64,000 bases of DNA. Origin: CAZQGO01 sp964593065. Lineage in GTDB: Bacteria; Oederibacteriota; JAAXVQ01. Below are positions 51,801-60,613 of the stretch, piece by piece (position 1 is the first letter of the stretch; every line of letters starts with the position of its first letter). The position numbers and the translations under genes were made by a program. The notes below the pieces were generated by a model. That model was not told the DNA's origin and searched no databases. It saw only the letters and a list, made by a program, of their open reading frames with translations. The stretch is taken from positions 310,001 to 374,000 of the forward strand of contig CAZQGO010000001.1 of NCBI GenBank assembly GCA_964593065.1. Reading direction: 5' to 3'.

Positions 51801-53912
51801 GTCCGGGAAAAGCAGGCGGCCATGGCCCGGGCCTTCGGCATCCAGGGCTTCTGCTACTATTATTACTGGTTCAACGGCCAGCGCCTGCTCGACCGGCCGC
51901 TGCAGGAGGTCCTGGCTTCGGGCCGGCCTGACTTTCCATTCTGCATCTGCTGGGCCAACGAGAACTGGACTCGCCGCTGGGACGGCCAGGACCAGCAGGT
52001 GCTCATTGAGCAGGGGCATTCCTTCGAGTCGGACGTGGCTTTCATCCGGGACGTGATCCCCATCCTGAAAGACCCCCGCTACCTCCGCTTCGAGGGCAAG
52101 CCCGTGCTGCTGGTCTATCGCGCGGACAAACTGCGGGATCCGCGGGCCACGGCCCGGGCCTGGCGCGACCTGTGCGCCCAGGCCGGAATCCCGGGCCTGC
52201 ATCTGTGCATGGTGGAGATTCTGGGCACCGGCCAGCCCCAGCAGCGGGGATTCGACGCGCTGGTGGAATTTCCTCCCAACAGTTACCTGTGCAAGAACAT
52301 CGCGCACTCGGTCCGGGGACTGCATCCCCAGTTTCGGGGGCAGATTTTCGACTACCGGGAACTGGCCGGCCAGTCCCTGCAGCACCGGCCGGAGGGTTAT
52401 CCGTACCACCGCACCGTGATGGGCATGTGGGACAACACCGCACGCACGGGCCAGGATGCGCGGATTTTCCATCACGCCCGGCCCGACCTCTACGAGCACT
52501 GGCTGGAAACGTTCGTGCGGGAAGCCAAAAGCCGGCGGGACCAGGAAGCCTTGATTTTCATCAACGCCTGGAACGAATGGGGAGAGGGCGCGCACTTGGA
52601 GCCCGACCGGCGCCACGGATTCGGCTGGCTGGAAGCCACGGCCCGCGCCCTGTCCGCGAAGCCCGGCGCGGCCCGGGCGCTTCCGGAGCAGCCGCCGGCC
52701 GCCGCCGGCCCGGAGCCGTCCGGGGCGGAAGCGTCGCACGCGACGGAGGGCGGGGAGGAGGCGGCCGCGGCCGGAAAAAACGGCGGGATCGTGCTGGTCG
52801 TGCACAACGCCCTGCAATTCGGCACGCAGTTTCTTTCCCTGGCGCTGGCCGAGACCTGGCTGCGGCGGTACCGCGAAAAAATGTTCGTGCTCCTCAAGCA
52901 GGGAGGCGAACTGGAACCGGCCTTTGCCCGGACCGGCCATGTGATCAACCTCGAATCCGAAACCCGCCGTTTGGGCTCCGAGGCGGCGGCCCTGGAAAGG
53001 ATCCGGCGCCGCCTGCAAGCGGCCGGAGTCGACCGCTGCCTGTGCAACAGCGTGGTCACCGGGGACCTGGCCCGGTTTTTCAAGCAGCAGGGCTGCCGGG
53101 TGGTTTCGCTGGTGCATGAATTGCCCGCGCTCACCGCCACCTACGGGTACGAGCACCTGGCCGAGTGGCTGGCGGCCTCCTCCGACCGCCTGATCTTCCC
53201 GGTCGAAGCCGTCCGCCGCCCTTTTGTCGAGCGCTTCGCCGTGCCGGACGAAAAGACGCTCATCCGGCCCCAGGGAATCATGCGGCCCAATCCGTACCTG
53301 CAGCGCCGGGAATGGGCGCGGCGCACGCTGCAGAAACGCCACCAATTGGGCCCGGATTTCAAGCTGGTTCTAAACTGCGCCTACGGCGACCTGCGCAAGG
53401 GCCCGGACCTTTTCCTGGCCGTGGCCCGGCAGGTGCTGCAGCAGCGGGCGGCGGACAACGTTCATTTCGTCTGGGCCGGGGCTTTTGAAAGGGAACTCAA
53501 GGCCTGGTGCGAACACGACCGGAGGGGCATGGCCTTTGCCGACCGGGTGCATTTCATCGGCTTCCAGCAGGACGACGCCGTCTACCAGGCGGCGGCCGAC
53601 ATTCTGGCCTTAACCTCCCGCGAGGACCCCCTGCCGCATGTCATGCTCTCGGCCATGGAGGCCGGCGTGCCCGTGGTCGCGTTTGCCGGCAGCGGCGGCG
53701 CGGATGAAATCCTGGCGGACGGCCGGGGCGTCCTGGTGCCGTATCTGGACGTGGCCGGCATGGCCGGCGCAATCGCGGGGCTGCTGCTGGACGAGGAGCG
53801 GCGACGGGACATCGGCCGCCGGGCCGCGGAGACGATCGCGCGCTCGTTCCGGTTTGAGGATTACGTGGATTTCATCGCGCGGCAATTCGAAAAGGTCCCG
53901 GCGGGGCGGTAA
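48900..53912 (+). CDS. fusion: two methyltransferases, coiled coil, WbsX-type and GT4 glycosyltransferase
   Basis: A 1,670-residue cytosolic polysaccharide enzyme. Order: a SAM methyltransferase with VLDFGCGWG (90-96); a second with VLDVACGEG (349-357); a coiled coil (about 560-690); three imperfect repeats of the FDxxYYLxxNPDV type (about 742-853); a WbsX/GH99-like domain (about 910-1253) with [20 protein letters not shown] and [16 protein letters not shown]; and a GT4 domain (about 1296-1670) with a late [21 protein letters not shown]. I chose the ATG at 48900 (AAGGTG eight bases upstream) because earlier in-frame ATGs lie before the predicted transcription start. Similar multi-domain enzymes build and cap O-antigens while a coiled coil measures length; that role here is inference. 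Confidence 0.87.
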   Translation: [1670 protein letters not shown]

Positions 53913-53920
53913 AATCCCCC

Positions 53921-54175
53921 GCGGCCTCATCCAGAGGATGAGGCTTAGGGTTCGGGGGCGGTGAAGCCCCCGACTGAAGTTGGAAGGAAAGCAGGACGTA
54001 TCGGCTCAGGCCCCGTCAGGGGCCAGGGGTGGTCAGGGGAAAATTCCCCTGACTCCATGAGGGATGACCGCGAGCCGAGGAGTCCTTTCCGCTTTCGGCG
54101 AGTGCCAGAGGGGAAGCCTCCCCTATGGAGAGCGGAGCGAAAGCGGCTGGGGAACCTGTGGTTCCCCTGAAAGTA
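53921..54175 (+). repeat. structured dispersed element, copy B (same hairpin series)
   Basis: Second copy of the element at 29914-30166, same strand. Hairpins are GCCTCATCC/GGATGAGGC (53924-53944), the TCGGGGGC stem, GGCCCC/GGGGCC (54009-54024), a GTCAGGGGAA palindrome (54032-54053), the GGGATGACC region (here diverged), the AGGGGA stem, and GGGGAACC/GGTTCCCC with TGT loop (54049 region to 54167 for the last stem). It ends 34 bases before the ATG of the MBOAT gene. Long stretches between hairpins are also conserved, such as GGAAGGAAAGCAGGACG. Confidence 0.85.
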
Positions 54176-54209
54176 CCCACCCGGGCGTGGGCACGAAAGG
54201 AAAGCGTGC

Positions 54210-55637
54210 ATGGTATTTTCCTCGGTCAGCTTTTTATTTTACTTTCTGCCGGTGGTCCTCCTGGCCTATTTCCTCGTGCGTCCCGCCTGGCGGAATTTCG
54301 TGCTCCTGCTGTCCGGGCTGGTCTTTTACCTCTGGGGCGCGGGTGAAATCGTCTTCATCCTGATGTTGTCCATCGCCTTGAATTGGGTTTTCGGGCTGAT
54401 GGCCGCTGCGGCCCGCGACAGCGGGGAACGGTGGCGCCGGAACCTGCCGGTGATCGCCTCCGTGATCGTGAACCTGGGCATCCTGGGCTATTTCAAGTAC
54501 ACGAATTTTTTCGTCGCCCAGATCAACCATCTCGGGGAAATCACGCGGGCCGGTTTCATGCCGGTCTATCTCGCGCCCATCCTGCTGCCCATCGGCGTGT
54601 CCTTCTTCACGTTTCAGGCCATGAGCTACGTGATCGACGTGGCCCAGGGCCGCGTGGAGCCCCTGCAAAACCCGGTGGACTTCGGCATGTACATCGCCAT
54701 GTTTCCCCAGCTGGTGGCCGGGCCGATCGTCCGCTACCATGAAATCGCCCCGCAAATCCACCGGCGCGGCGTCACCTGGGAAGGCTTCTCCGCCGGCATG
54801 GTGCGTTTCATTCACGGCCTGGTCAAAAAGGTGGTTTTCGCGGATTCGATCGGGCTGCTGGCCGACCAGGCTTTCAAGGCGCCCGAGCGCTTGAGCGCCG
54901 GCGGCGCCTGGCTGGGGCTGCTGGCCTTCACCATCCAGGTCTATTTCGATTTCTCGGGCTATTCGGACATGGCCATCGGCCTGGGCCAGATGTTCGGCTT
55001 CCGCCTGCCCGAGAATTTCAACCGGCCCTATTCGGCCGTGAGTTTCACGGACTTCTGGCGGCGCTGGCACATGACCCTTTCGCACTGGTTCCGCGATTAC
55101 GTCTACATTCCCCTGGGCGGATCGCGGCGGGGACCCTGGCGCACCTACCTCAACCTCGTCATCGTCTTTTTCCTGGTGGGATTCTGGCACGGCGCCAACT
55201 GGACGTTCGTGGTCTTCGGCCTCTACCACGGCTTCTGGATGAGCCTGGAGCGGGCCACCGGGCGCCGGTTTGCCGGAGAGATGAAACACCCCCTGGTCCG
55301 CCGGGCGCTCACTTTCTTCCTCATCCTCCTGGGCATGACCCTGTTTCGTGCCGAGAACATGCATCAGGCCTGGACCTATTACCAGACCTTGTTCGGCCTG
55401 CGGGGCGGCACGCAGTTTTTGGCCCCGGGCACGGATTGGCAGGGTCTGGTCTTTCTGGCCCTGGGCAGCCTGGTGGTTTTCCTGCCCGACAACCTCGTGG
55501 TGGGCAGGCTCCTGGAGCAGTCCGAAAAACGCGCCGTGGCCTGGATGCGGCTCGGCCTGGCCACCGTGGCCCTGACCTTCGCCATCATGCTGATCGTCAG
55601 CCGGAATTACACTCCCTTCATCTACTTCCAATTCTGA
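54210..55637 (+). CDS. MBOAT-family O-acyltransferase, AlgI-like
   Basis: A 475-residue membrane O-acyltransferase that passes acyl, usually acetyl, groups across the membrane to a polysaccharide-modifying partner. It has about eleven helices, the early FSSVSFLFYFLPVVLLAY, YFDFSGYSDMAIGLGQMFGF, RWHMTLSHWFRDYVYIPLGG, and the catalytic histidine in VGFWHGANWTF. AAAGGA lies upstream of the ATG. The stop shares one base with the start of an AlgJ/AlgX-like gene, which is the expected partner. The structured element B forms its predicted leader. Confidence 0.92.
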   Translation: MVFSSVSFLFYFLPVVLLAYFLVRPAWRNFVLLLSGLVFYLWGAGEIVFILMLSIALNWVFGLMAAAARDSGERWRRNLPVIASVIVNLGILGYFKYTNFFVAQINHLGEITRAGFMPVYLAPILLPIGVSFFTFQAMSYVIDVAQGRVEPLQNPVDFGMYIAMFPQLVAGPIVRYHEIAPQIHRRGVTWEGFSAGMVRFIHGLVKKVVFADSIGLLADQAFKAPERLSAGGAWLGLLAFTIQVYFDFSGYSDMAIGLGQMFGFRLPENFNRPYSAVSFTDFWRRWHMTLSHWFRDYVYIPLGGSRRGPWRTYLNLVIVFFLVGFWHGANWTFVVFGLYHGFWMSLERATGRRFAGEMKHPLVRRALTFFLILLGMTLFRAENMHQAWTYYQTLFGLRGGTQFLAPGTDWQGLVFLALGSLVVFLPDNLVVGRLLEQSEKRAVAWMRLGLATVALTFAIMLIVSRNYTPFIYFQF

Positions 55638-58135
55638 TGACCCGGAAACGCTCCCTCACCCTCTGCGCCGCCGTCGGCCTTTTCTGGCTGTGCCTGCCGC
55701 TGCCGCTGACGCCCTGGCTCAGCCACTACAACCGGGACTTCATCGAAAACGTGGAAAAGCGCCTGCCCGCAACCTGGCCCCACCTCGGCGGACCCCGGGA
55801 CCTGCTGCGGGCCCAAACCTACCGGCGCATCAGCGCGTTCCTGCAGGACCGCATGCCGTTTCGCGACTGGCTGATCACGGGCGAGCGGCGGCTCGCGTAC
55901 CTGTTTTTTAAACGCCGGAGTTTCGGCCAGGTGGATGTGGGCCGGGACGGATGGCTCTTCATCCGCGACGCCTATTACCGGCCCACGGAAAACGAACAGA
56001 AGGTGCGCCAGGTGCTGCGCGAGGTGGATTATTTCCTGACCCGCCGGCCGCCGGGGGAAGCCAGCCTGCTGCTGGTGATCGGGCCCGACAAGGACTCCAT
56101 TTACCCCGAAAAAATGAGCGCCACCTGCCTGGCGTACCAGGCCAAGGCCGACAACCGGAGAAAGCTCATCCGCGAGTTCTTCACGCGCCCCCACGGCGGA
56201 CGGGTGTTGGGCTTGTGGTCCGCGTATCTGCGGGAAAAGAAGACTTCGCCGGTATTGCTGTTTTATCCCAAGGACACGCACCATACCCCCACCGGCGCGC
56301 TGATCATGTGCCGCGGCATCATCGAGGCCGTGCAGCCGGGACTGTGGCGCCCGGAGGAGGTCCGGAACAAGGGCCGGCAGACCAAGGTGGGGGATTTAAG
56401 CCTCCTGGCCGGCCTGGGCTGGGGGATCGACGTCGTGCAGGATTGCGACGTCGTACGCCCGGGCGTCCAGCTGGTGAAGCGCATCGCCCTGGATCACACC
56501 GGCAGCTGGAAGGATTCGGCCCGCTACCTTTCCCGCAGCGACACGCGCCCCCTGATCCCGGGCCGGACCGCGATCCTGCATGATTCCCTGCTCGGGGCCA
56601 ACCGGGAAACCCTGCGGCAGTTTTTCCGGGACGTCACCTTCATCCATTACGAAAAAATCTACAGCGCGGACAAACTCCAGGCCGTGATGCGGCAGTACGA
56701 CCGGGTGATCATGGAGGTGGTGGAACGCGAATCCGTCGGCATCTTGGAGAAGCTTCTCGACGGTTACAACTACCACGTCCTGCGCGAGCTGGGACCCGGG
56801 GATTTTTCGGCCGTCACTTCCAACCAGCAGGTCAAATTATCCCCGGCCGGGACGGAGTTGGTGGCCGAGGCCTCGGGCTACGACCCCATGATCTTCATTC
56901 CCAGCCCCCACCTGCGCCTGAATACGGAGTACCTGGTGTGGATCGACCTGGAATCCACGGCGGACACCTACTGCCAGCTGTTTTACCAGACCAATGATGT
57001 CCCCCGCTTCGAGGACGCGCAAAGCCTCATCAAGAAGGTCGACGTGGGCCGGAATCTGCTGACGTTCCATCTGCCCGCCGGCAGCATCTGGTATCCCCTG
57101 CGGTTGGACCCCGGCCTGCAGCCGGGCCGCTACCGCTTCAAGGCTTTTCAGTACCGGCAGCTTCTGCCCCCGCCGCAAGGCGGGGAAGGGGAGGACATCC
57201 CGGAGAATGCGGTTTCCACCACGCTCTTCTTCGCCTGGGGGCCGGTCAGCCGGCTCCTGGCCACGCCGCGCGGATTCGTTGCCAGCGATCCCCGGACGAG
57301 ACTGGAGAATGTGCCGGCCGGCATTCTCGTCACGGCGGCCGGGGAAGACCCGCAAATCAGCCTGCCCGTCCTGCCGGACCTGGTGGCGGGAACGCAACCG
57401 GTCCTGGAAATCGATCTCGAAGCCTCCACGGACACGTTCAGCCAGTTGTTTTATCTGACCCCCGGCGTGCCGGCCTACCGGGAAGACCTGAGCGTCAAGC
57501 AGGACATCCACCGCGGCGAGAACCGCCTGCGTTTCGTCCTGCCGCCGGAAAGCCTGCGGTTTCCCCTGCGCTTCGACCCCGGCGGGAAACCCGGAACGTA
57601 CCTGTTGCGCTTCGTCAGCTTGGGCGGCGCGTGGCCGGCCAGCCTGCAGGCCGAGGCGGTCCGGCCGGGAATGCCTCCCCCCGCCCGTGCCAAACTGAAT
57701 ATGTTATACTTGATCGGCCGGAAAAAACTCTGGACCGGGGCGGAACTTCTGCCCCGGCTCCTGTGGCGGCAACAGGTCAACCTCAAAGCTGCGGGCCCGG
57801 GTCTGGCGGTCCAGGTCCTGGGAAACGACCCGATCCTGGGCCTGCCGGCCTTCGAACCCCCCCGGACGGAAGGCTATTACCAGGTCAGCCTGAAACTGTT
57901 TTCGCCCCGCGCCACGGAGGCCCAGTTGTATTACCTCGAGCCCGGGGAGAAAAATTACCGCGAGGAGGCCAGCGCGCGCTGCGGAGTCCGCCCGGGACTC
58001 AATACCCTGGTTTTTCTCGTGGAGGGGCGGCAGCTCCTGCAGCCCCTGCGACTCGATCCGGCCTGCCATCCCGGGGAATACCGGCTGGACGCGCTGGAAA
58101 TCGAGGAAGTCACGACCGGCGACCTCCGGCGCTGA
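55637..58135 (+). CDS. AlgJ/AlgX-like SGNH acetyltransferase with three C-terminal beta modules
   Basis: An 832-residue protein anchored by one N-terminal helix, with its bulk in the periplasm. Residues about 60-400 resemble the AlgX/AlgJ catalytic domain: KDTHHTPTG gives D213 and H215 and HDSLLG gives S317, the order of the family triad. It presumably accepts acetyl groups from the MBOAT protein and places them on a glycan. The remaining half holds three related beta-sandwich-like modules, each with a QLFY or QLYY strand and a PLRLDP or PLRFDP strand before G-x-Y (centred near residues 450, 610 and 780). That makes it about twice the usual length. The modules may bind carbohydrate. Confidence 0.82.
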   Translation: MTRKRSLTLCAAVGLFWLCLPLPLTPWLSHYNRDFIENVEKRLPATWPHLGGPRDLLRAQTYRRISAFLQDRMPFRDWLITGERRLAYLFFKRRSFGQVDVGRDGWLFIRDAYYRPTENEQKVRQVLREVDYFLTRRPPGEASLLLVIGPDKDSIYPEKMSATCLAYQAKADNRRKLIREFFTRPHGGRVLGLWSAYLREKKTSPVLLFYPKDTHHTPTGALIMCRGIIEAVQPGLWRPEEVRNKGRQTKVGDLSLLAGLGWGIDVVQDCDVVRPGVQLVKRIALDHTGSWKDSARYLSRSDTRPLIPGRTAILHDSLLGANRETLRQFFRDVTFIHYEKIYSADKLQAVMRQYDRVIMEVVERESVGILEKLLDGYNYHVLRELGPGDFSAVTSNQQVKLSPAGTELVAEASGYDPMIFIPSPHLRLNTEYLVWIDLESTADTYCQLFYQTNDVPRFEDAQSLIKKVDVGRNLLTFHLPAGSIWYPLRLDPGLQPGRYRFKAFQYRQLLPPPQGGEGEDIPENAVSTTLFFAWGPVSRLLATPRGFVASDPRTRLENVPAGILVTAAGEDPQISLPVLPDLVAGTQPVLEIDLEASTDTFSQLFYLTPGVPAYREDLSVKQDIHRGENRLRFVLPPESLRFPLRFDPGGKPGTYLLRFVSLGGAWPASLQAEAVRPGMPPPARAKLNMLYLIGRKKLWTGAELLPRLLWRQQVNLKAAGPGLAVQVLGNDPILGLPAFEPPRTEGYYQVSLKLFSPRATEAQLYYLEPGEKNYREEASARCGVRPGLNTLVFLVEGRQLLQPLRLDPACHPGEYRLDALEIEEVTTGDLRR

Positions 58136-58152
58136 GCGGAAAGGGCGACCCT

Positions 58153-58920
58153 TTGAACCGCAACACCCGTCAGTTCCTGGATCTGATCCTCGTTCTCACC
58201 CAGAAGGACCTGAAGGTGAGGTACAAGAACAGCGTGCTGGGGTATCTGTGGTCCGTGGCCAATCCCCTGGCTTTCGCCCTCGTGTTCTACTTTGCCTTCA
58301 AGGTCATCATGCGGGTGGACATGGAGGATTACGCCCTGTTCCTCATCGTCGGCCTGTTTCCCTGGCAGTGGTTTTCCAATTCCATCAACATCTCCTCCAC
58401 GGTGTTCCTGTCCAACGCCAGCATCATCAAGAAGGTGAGTTTCCCGCGCAACATCATTCCCTTAAGCATCGTATTGCAGGACATGATCCATTACATCCTG
58501 TCCCTGCCCGTGATCGGGCTCTTCCTCCTGCTCTATCAAAAACCCGCGCAGGCGGCCTGGCTCTGGGGCATCCCGCTGCTGCTGGCCGGGCAATTCATGC
58601 TCATCTACGGCCTGGCCCTGGCCGTGTCCAGCATCAACCTCTTTTTCCGCGACCTGGAACGAATCGTCGGCATATTGATGATGATCGTTTTTTATTGCAC
58701 CCCCATCCTCTACCCGCTGGACATGATTCCCGCGCGGTTTCAGCACTGGGTGGGGTTGAATCCTTTCGCGACGGCGATCTTGGGCTGGCGGACCCTGCTT
58801 TTGGACGGACGCCTGGATCCCGTCGCCGCCGGACTCACCCTGGCCTACGGCCTGGCGGCTTTGGGCCTGGGCACCTGGATCTATTCCCGCCTGGCCTGGA
58901 AGTTTGCGGAGGTCCTATGA
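58153..58920 (+). CDS. wzm: ABC-2 type polysaccharide export permease, Wzm-like
   Basis: A 255-residue inner-membrane subunit of an O-antigen/teichoic-acid type exporter. After a cytosolic start with QKDLKVRYKNSVLGYLWSVANPL, the hallmark of the family, come six membrane helices. The start is most likely the TTG at 58153, with GGAAAGGG about nine bases upstream; no ATG precedes the conserved N-terminus. The stop overlaps the ATPase start (ATGA). The exported chain is probably the product of the surrounding transferases. Confidence 0.88.
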   Translation: MNRNTRQFLDLILVLTQKDLKVRYKNSVLGYLWSVANPLAFALVFYFAFKVIMRVDMEDYALFLIVGLFPWQWFSNSINISSTVFLSNASIIKKVSFPRNIIPLSIVLQDMIHYILSLPVIGLFLLLYQKPAQAAWLWGIPLLLAGQFMLIYGLALAVSSINLFFRDLERIVGILMMIVFYCTPILYPLDMIPARFQHWVGLNPFATAILGWRTLLLDGRLDPVAAGLTLAYGLAALGLGTWIYSRLAWKFAEVL

Positions 58921-59714
58921 GCGACCCCGTCATCCGGTTCGAGTCCGTGGGCAAGCGTTATCCCCAGTACCATCACATCACCGCGGGCTTCAAGCCCTTC
59001 CTGTTCCGCTGGCTGTGCCGCCTCGGGCGAACCGGCTCCGAAACCTTCGAAGCCTTAAGGGCGGTGACGTTCGAGGTCCGCCCGGGCGAAACACTCGGCA
59101 TCATCGGCCGCAACGGTTCGGGCAAGAGCACGGTCCTGGGGCTGATCGCCGGCGTGCTCCGGCCGACTTCCGGAACCGTGCGGGTGCGGGGCAGGGTGGC
59201 TCCGCTGCTGGAACTCGGCGCGGGATTTCATCCCGAACTCACCGGCCGCGAGAACATATTTTTAAACGGGATCCTGCTGGGGCTGACGCGCGCCGAGGTC
59301 GCGCGGAAGCTCGATGCCATCATCGCCTTCTCGGAACTCGGGGAGTTCATCCACGAGCCCATCCGCATCTATTCCAGCGGCATGCTGGCCCGCCTGGGTT
59401 TCGCCGTGATCTCGTCCCTGGATCCGGAAATCCTGCTGGTGGATGAAATTCTGGCCGTGGGGGACATGGATTTCCAGAAAAAATGCGTGGACCGCGCCCT
59501 CGAGTTCAAGCGCCGCGGCGTCACCATTATTTACGTCTCGCACGCCTTGGACCAGGTTCAGGAATTGTCCGACCGGGCCTTGTGGCTCGATGAGCATACG
59601 GTTCAGGCCTGGGGGAACCCGGCCGAAGTCGTGGACGCCTACCGGCGGCATTCATCCCCGCAGCGGGGACCGGACGGCGGCCGGCCCGAAGCGCCGGGCG
59701 GGGAAGCCCCATGA
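58917..59714 (+). CDS. wzt: polysaccharide export ATPase, Wzt-like
   Basis: ATP-binding subunit for the preceding permease, 265 residues. It has Walker A (GRNGSGKST), the signature YSSGMLARLGFA, whose SSGM form is typical of the Wzt/TagH/KpsT group, Walker B (EILLVDEILAVGD) and YVSHALDQV with the switch histidine. The C-terminal extension after the ATPase is short, so the chain-recognition domain of Wzt proteins that bind a terminal cap is absent. GGAGG lies upstream of the ATG. Confidence 0.92.
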   Translation: MSDPVIRFESVGKRYPQYHHITAGFKPFLFRWLCRLGRTGSETFEALRAVTFEVRPGETLGIIGRNGSGKSTVLGLIAGVLRPTSGTVRVRGRVAPLLELGAGFHPELTGRENIFLNGILLGLTRAEVARKLDAIIAFSELGEFIHEPIRIYSSGMLARLGFAVISSLDPEILLVDEILAVGDMDFQKKCVDRALEFKRRGVTIIYVSHALDQVQELSDRALWLDEHTVQAWGNPAEVVDAYRRHSSPQRGPDGGRPEAPGGEAP

Positions 59715-60610
59715 CCCGCCAGCCGCCGCTCGTCAGCATCATCATCCCGTGCTGCAACGACGGGAAGTACCTGGACGAGGCCGTGACCTCGGCGCTGCGG
59801 CAGACCCACGCGGCGCTGGAGATCATCATCGTGGACGACGGCTCCCGGGATCCCTACACGGTCCGGCTGTTGCGGACCTATCAGCGGCCCCGCACCCGCG
59901 TCTTCCACACGCCCAACCGCGGCCCGGCGGCGGCGCGAAATTTCGCCATCCGCCGGGCCGCGGGAAAATACCTCCTGCCCTTGGACGCCGACGACCGCAT
60001 CGCCCCCAGCTACGTCGCCCGGGCCGTTGCCTGTTTGGAGCGGGACCCCCGGCTCGGCATCGTCTACTGCCGGGCCCGGCGCTTCGGAGACCAGCGGGGG
60101 GAATGGCGCCTGCCGGAATATTCCCTGGGCCGCATGCTCATGGACAACATGATCTTCTCCACGGCCTTGTTCCGGAAAAAGACCTGGGAGCGGGTCGGAG
60201 GCTACAACCCCAACATGGTTTACGGCCTGGAGGACTACGATCTGTGGCTCTCCATTTTGGAGAAGGAAAAATGCCGGGTGCACCGCATCAATCAAATTCT
60301 GTTTTATTACCGCAGCCGGCGGGACTCGCGCACCGCGAAGTTGAAAGCCGAGGGCCTGGAGCAGGCCATGTTCCGGCAGTTATTCCGCAACCACCGCCAA
60401 TTTTACCTGCGGCATCTCGAAGCCTATTTCGAGGGGCGGATGCAGCTGATCCGCGATCTCAACCGCTTCGGGCGGCTGATTGAAACGTCTCCGGCTTTGA
60501 AGCTCGAGAGGCGGTTGGACCGGTTTCCCCTGGGACGGAGCCTCTACGGCGGAGTCCTGGGCGCGTTCGCGGCGCTGCTGGACCTGGCGCGCCGCCTCGG
60601 AGGGAAGTGA
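59711..60610 (+). CDS. family 2 glycosyltransferase
   Basis: A 299-residue GT-A transferase: VSIIIPCCNDGKYLDEAVTS, IIIVDDGSRDPYT, PNRGPAAARNFAIRRAAGKY, PLDADDR as the metal-binding motif and GLEDYDLWLS as the acceptor ED motif. It overlaps the Wzt-like gene by four bases, so it is in the export operon and probably acts on the same glycan. Confidence 0.92.
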   Translation: MTRQPPLVSIIIPCCNDGKYLDEAVTSALRQTHAALEIIIVDDGSRDPYTVRLLRTYQRPRTRVFHTPNRGPAAARNFAIRRAAGKYLLPLDADDRIAPSYVARAVACLERDPRLGIVYCRARRFGDQRGEWRLPEYSLGRMLMDNMIFSTALFRKKTWERVGGYNPNMVYGLEDYDLWLSILEKEKCRVHRINQILFYYRSRRDSRTAKLKAEGLEQAMFRQLFRNHRQFYLRHLEAYFEGRMQLIRDLNRFGRLIETSPALKLERRLDRFPLGRSLYGGVLGAFAALLDLARRLGGK

Positions 60611-60613
60611 GGC

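Noticed and set aside
50676..53345. An 889-codon minus-strand open frame opposite the fusion glycosyltransferase gene
   Set aside because: The plus strand encodes recognisable WbsX and GT4 domains across the same bases; the minus translation shows no family features.
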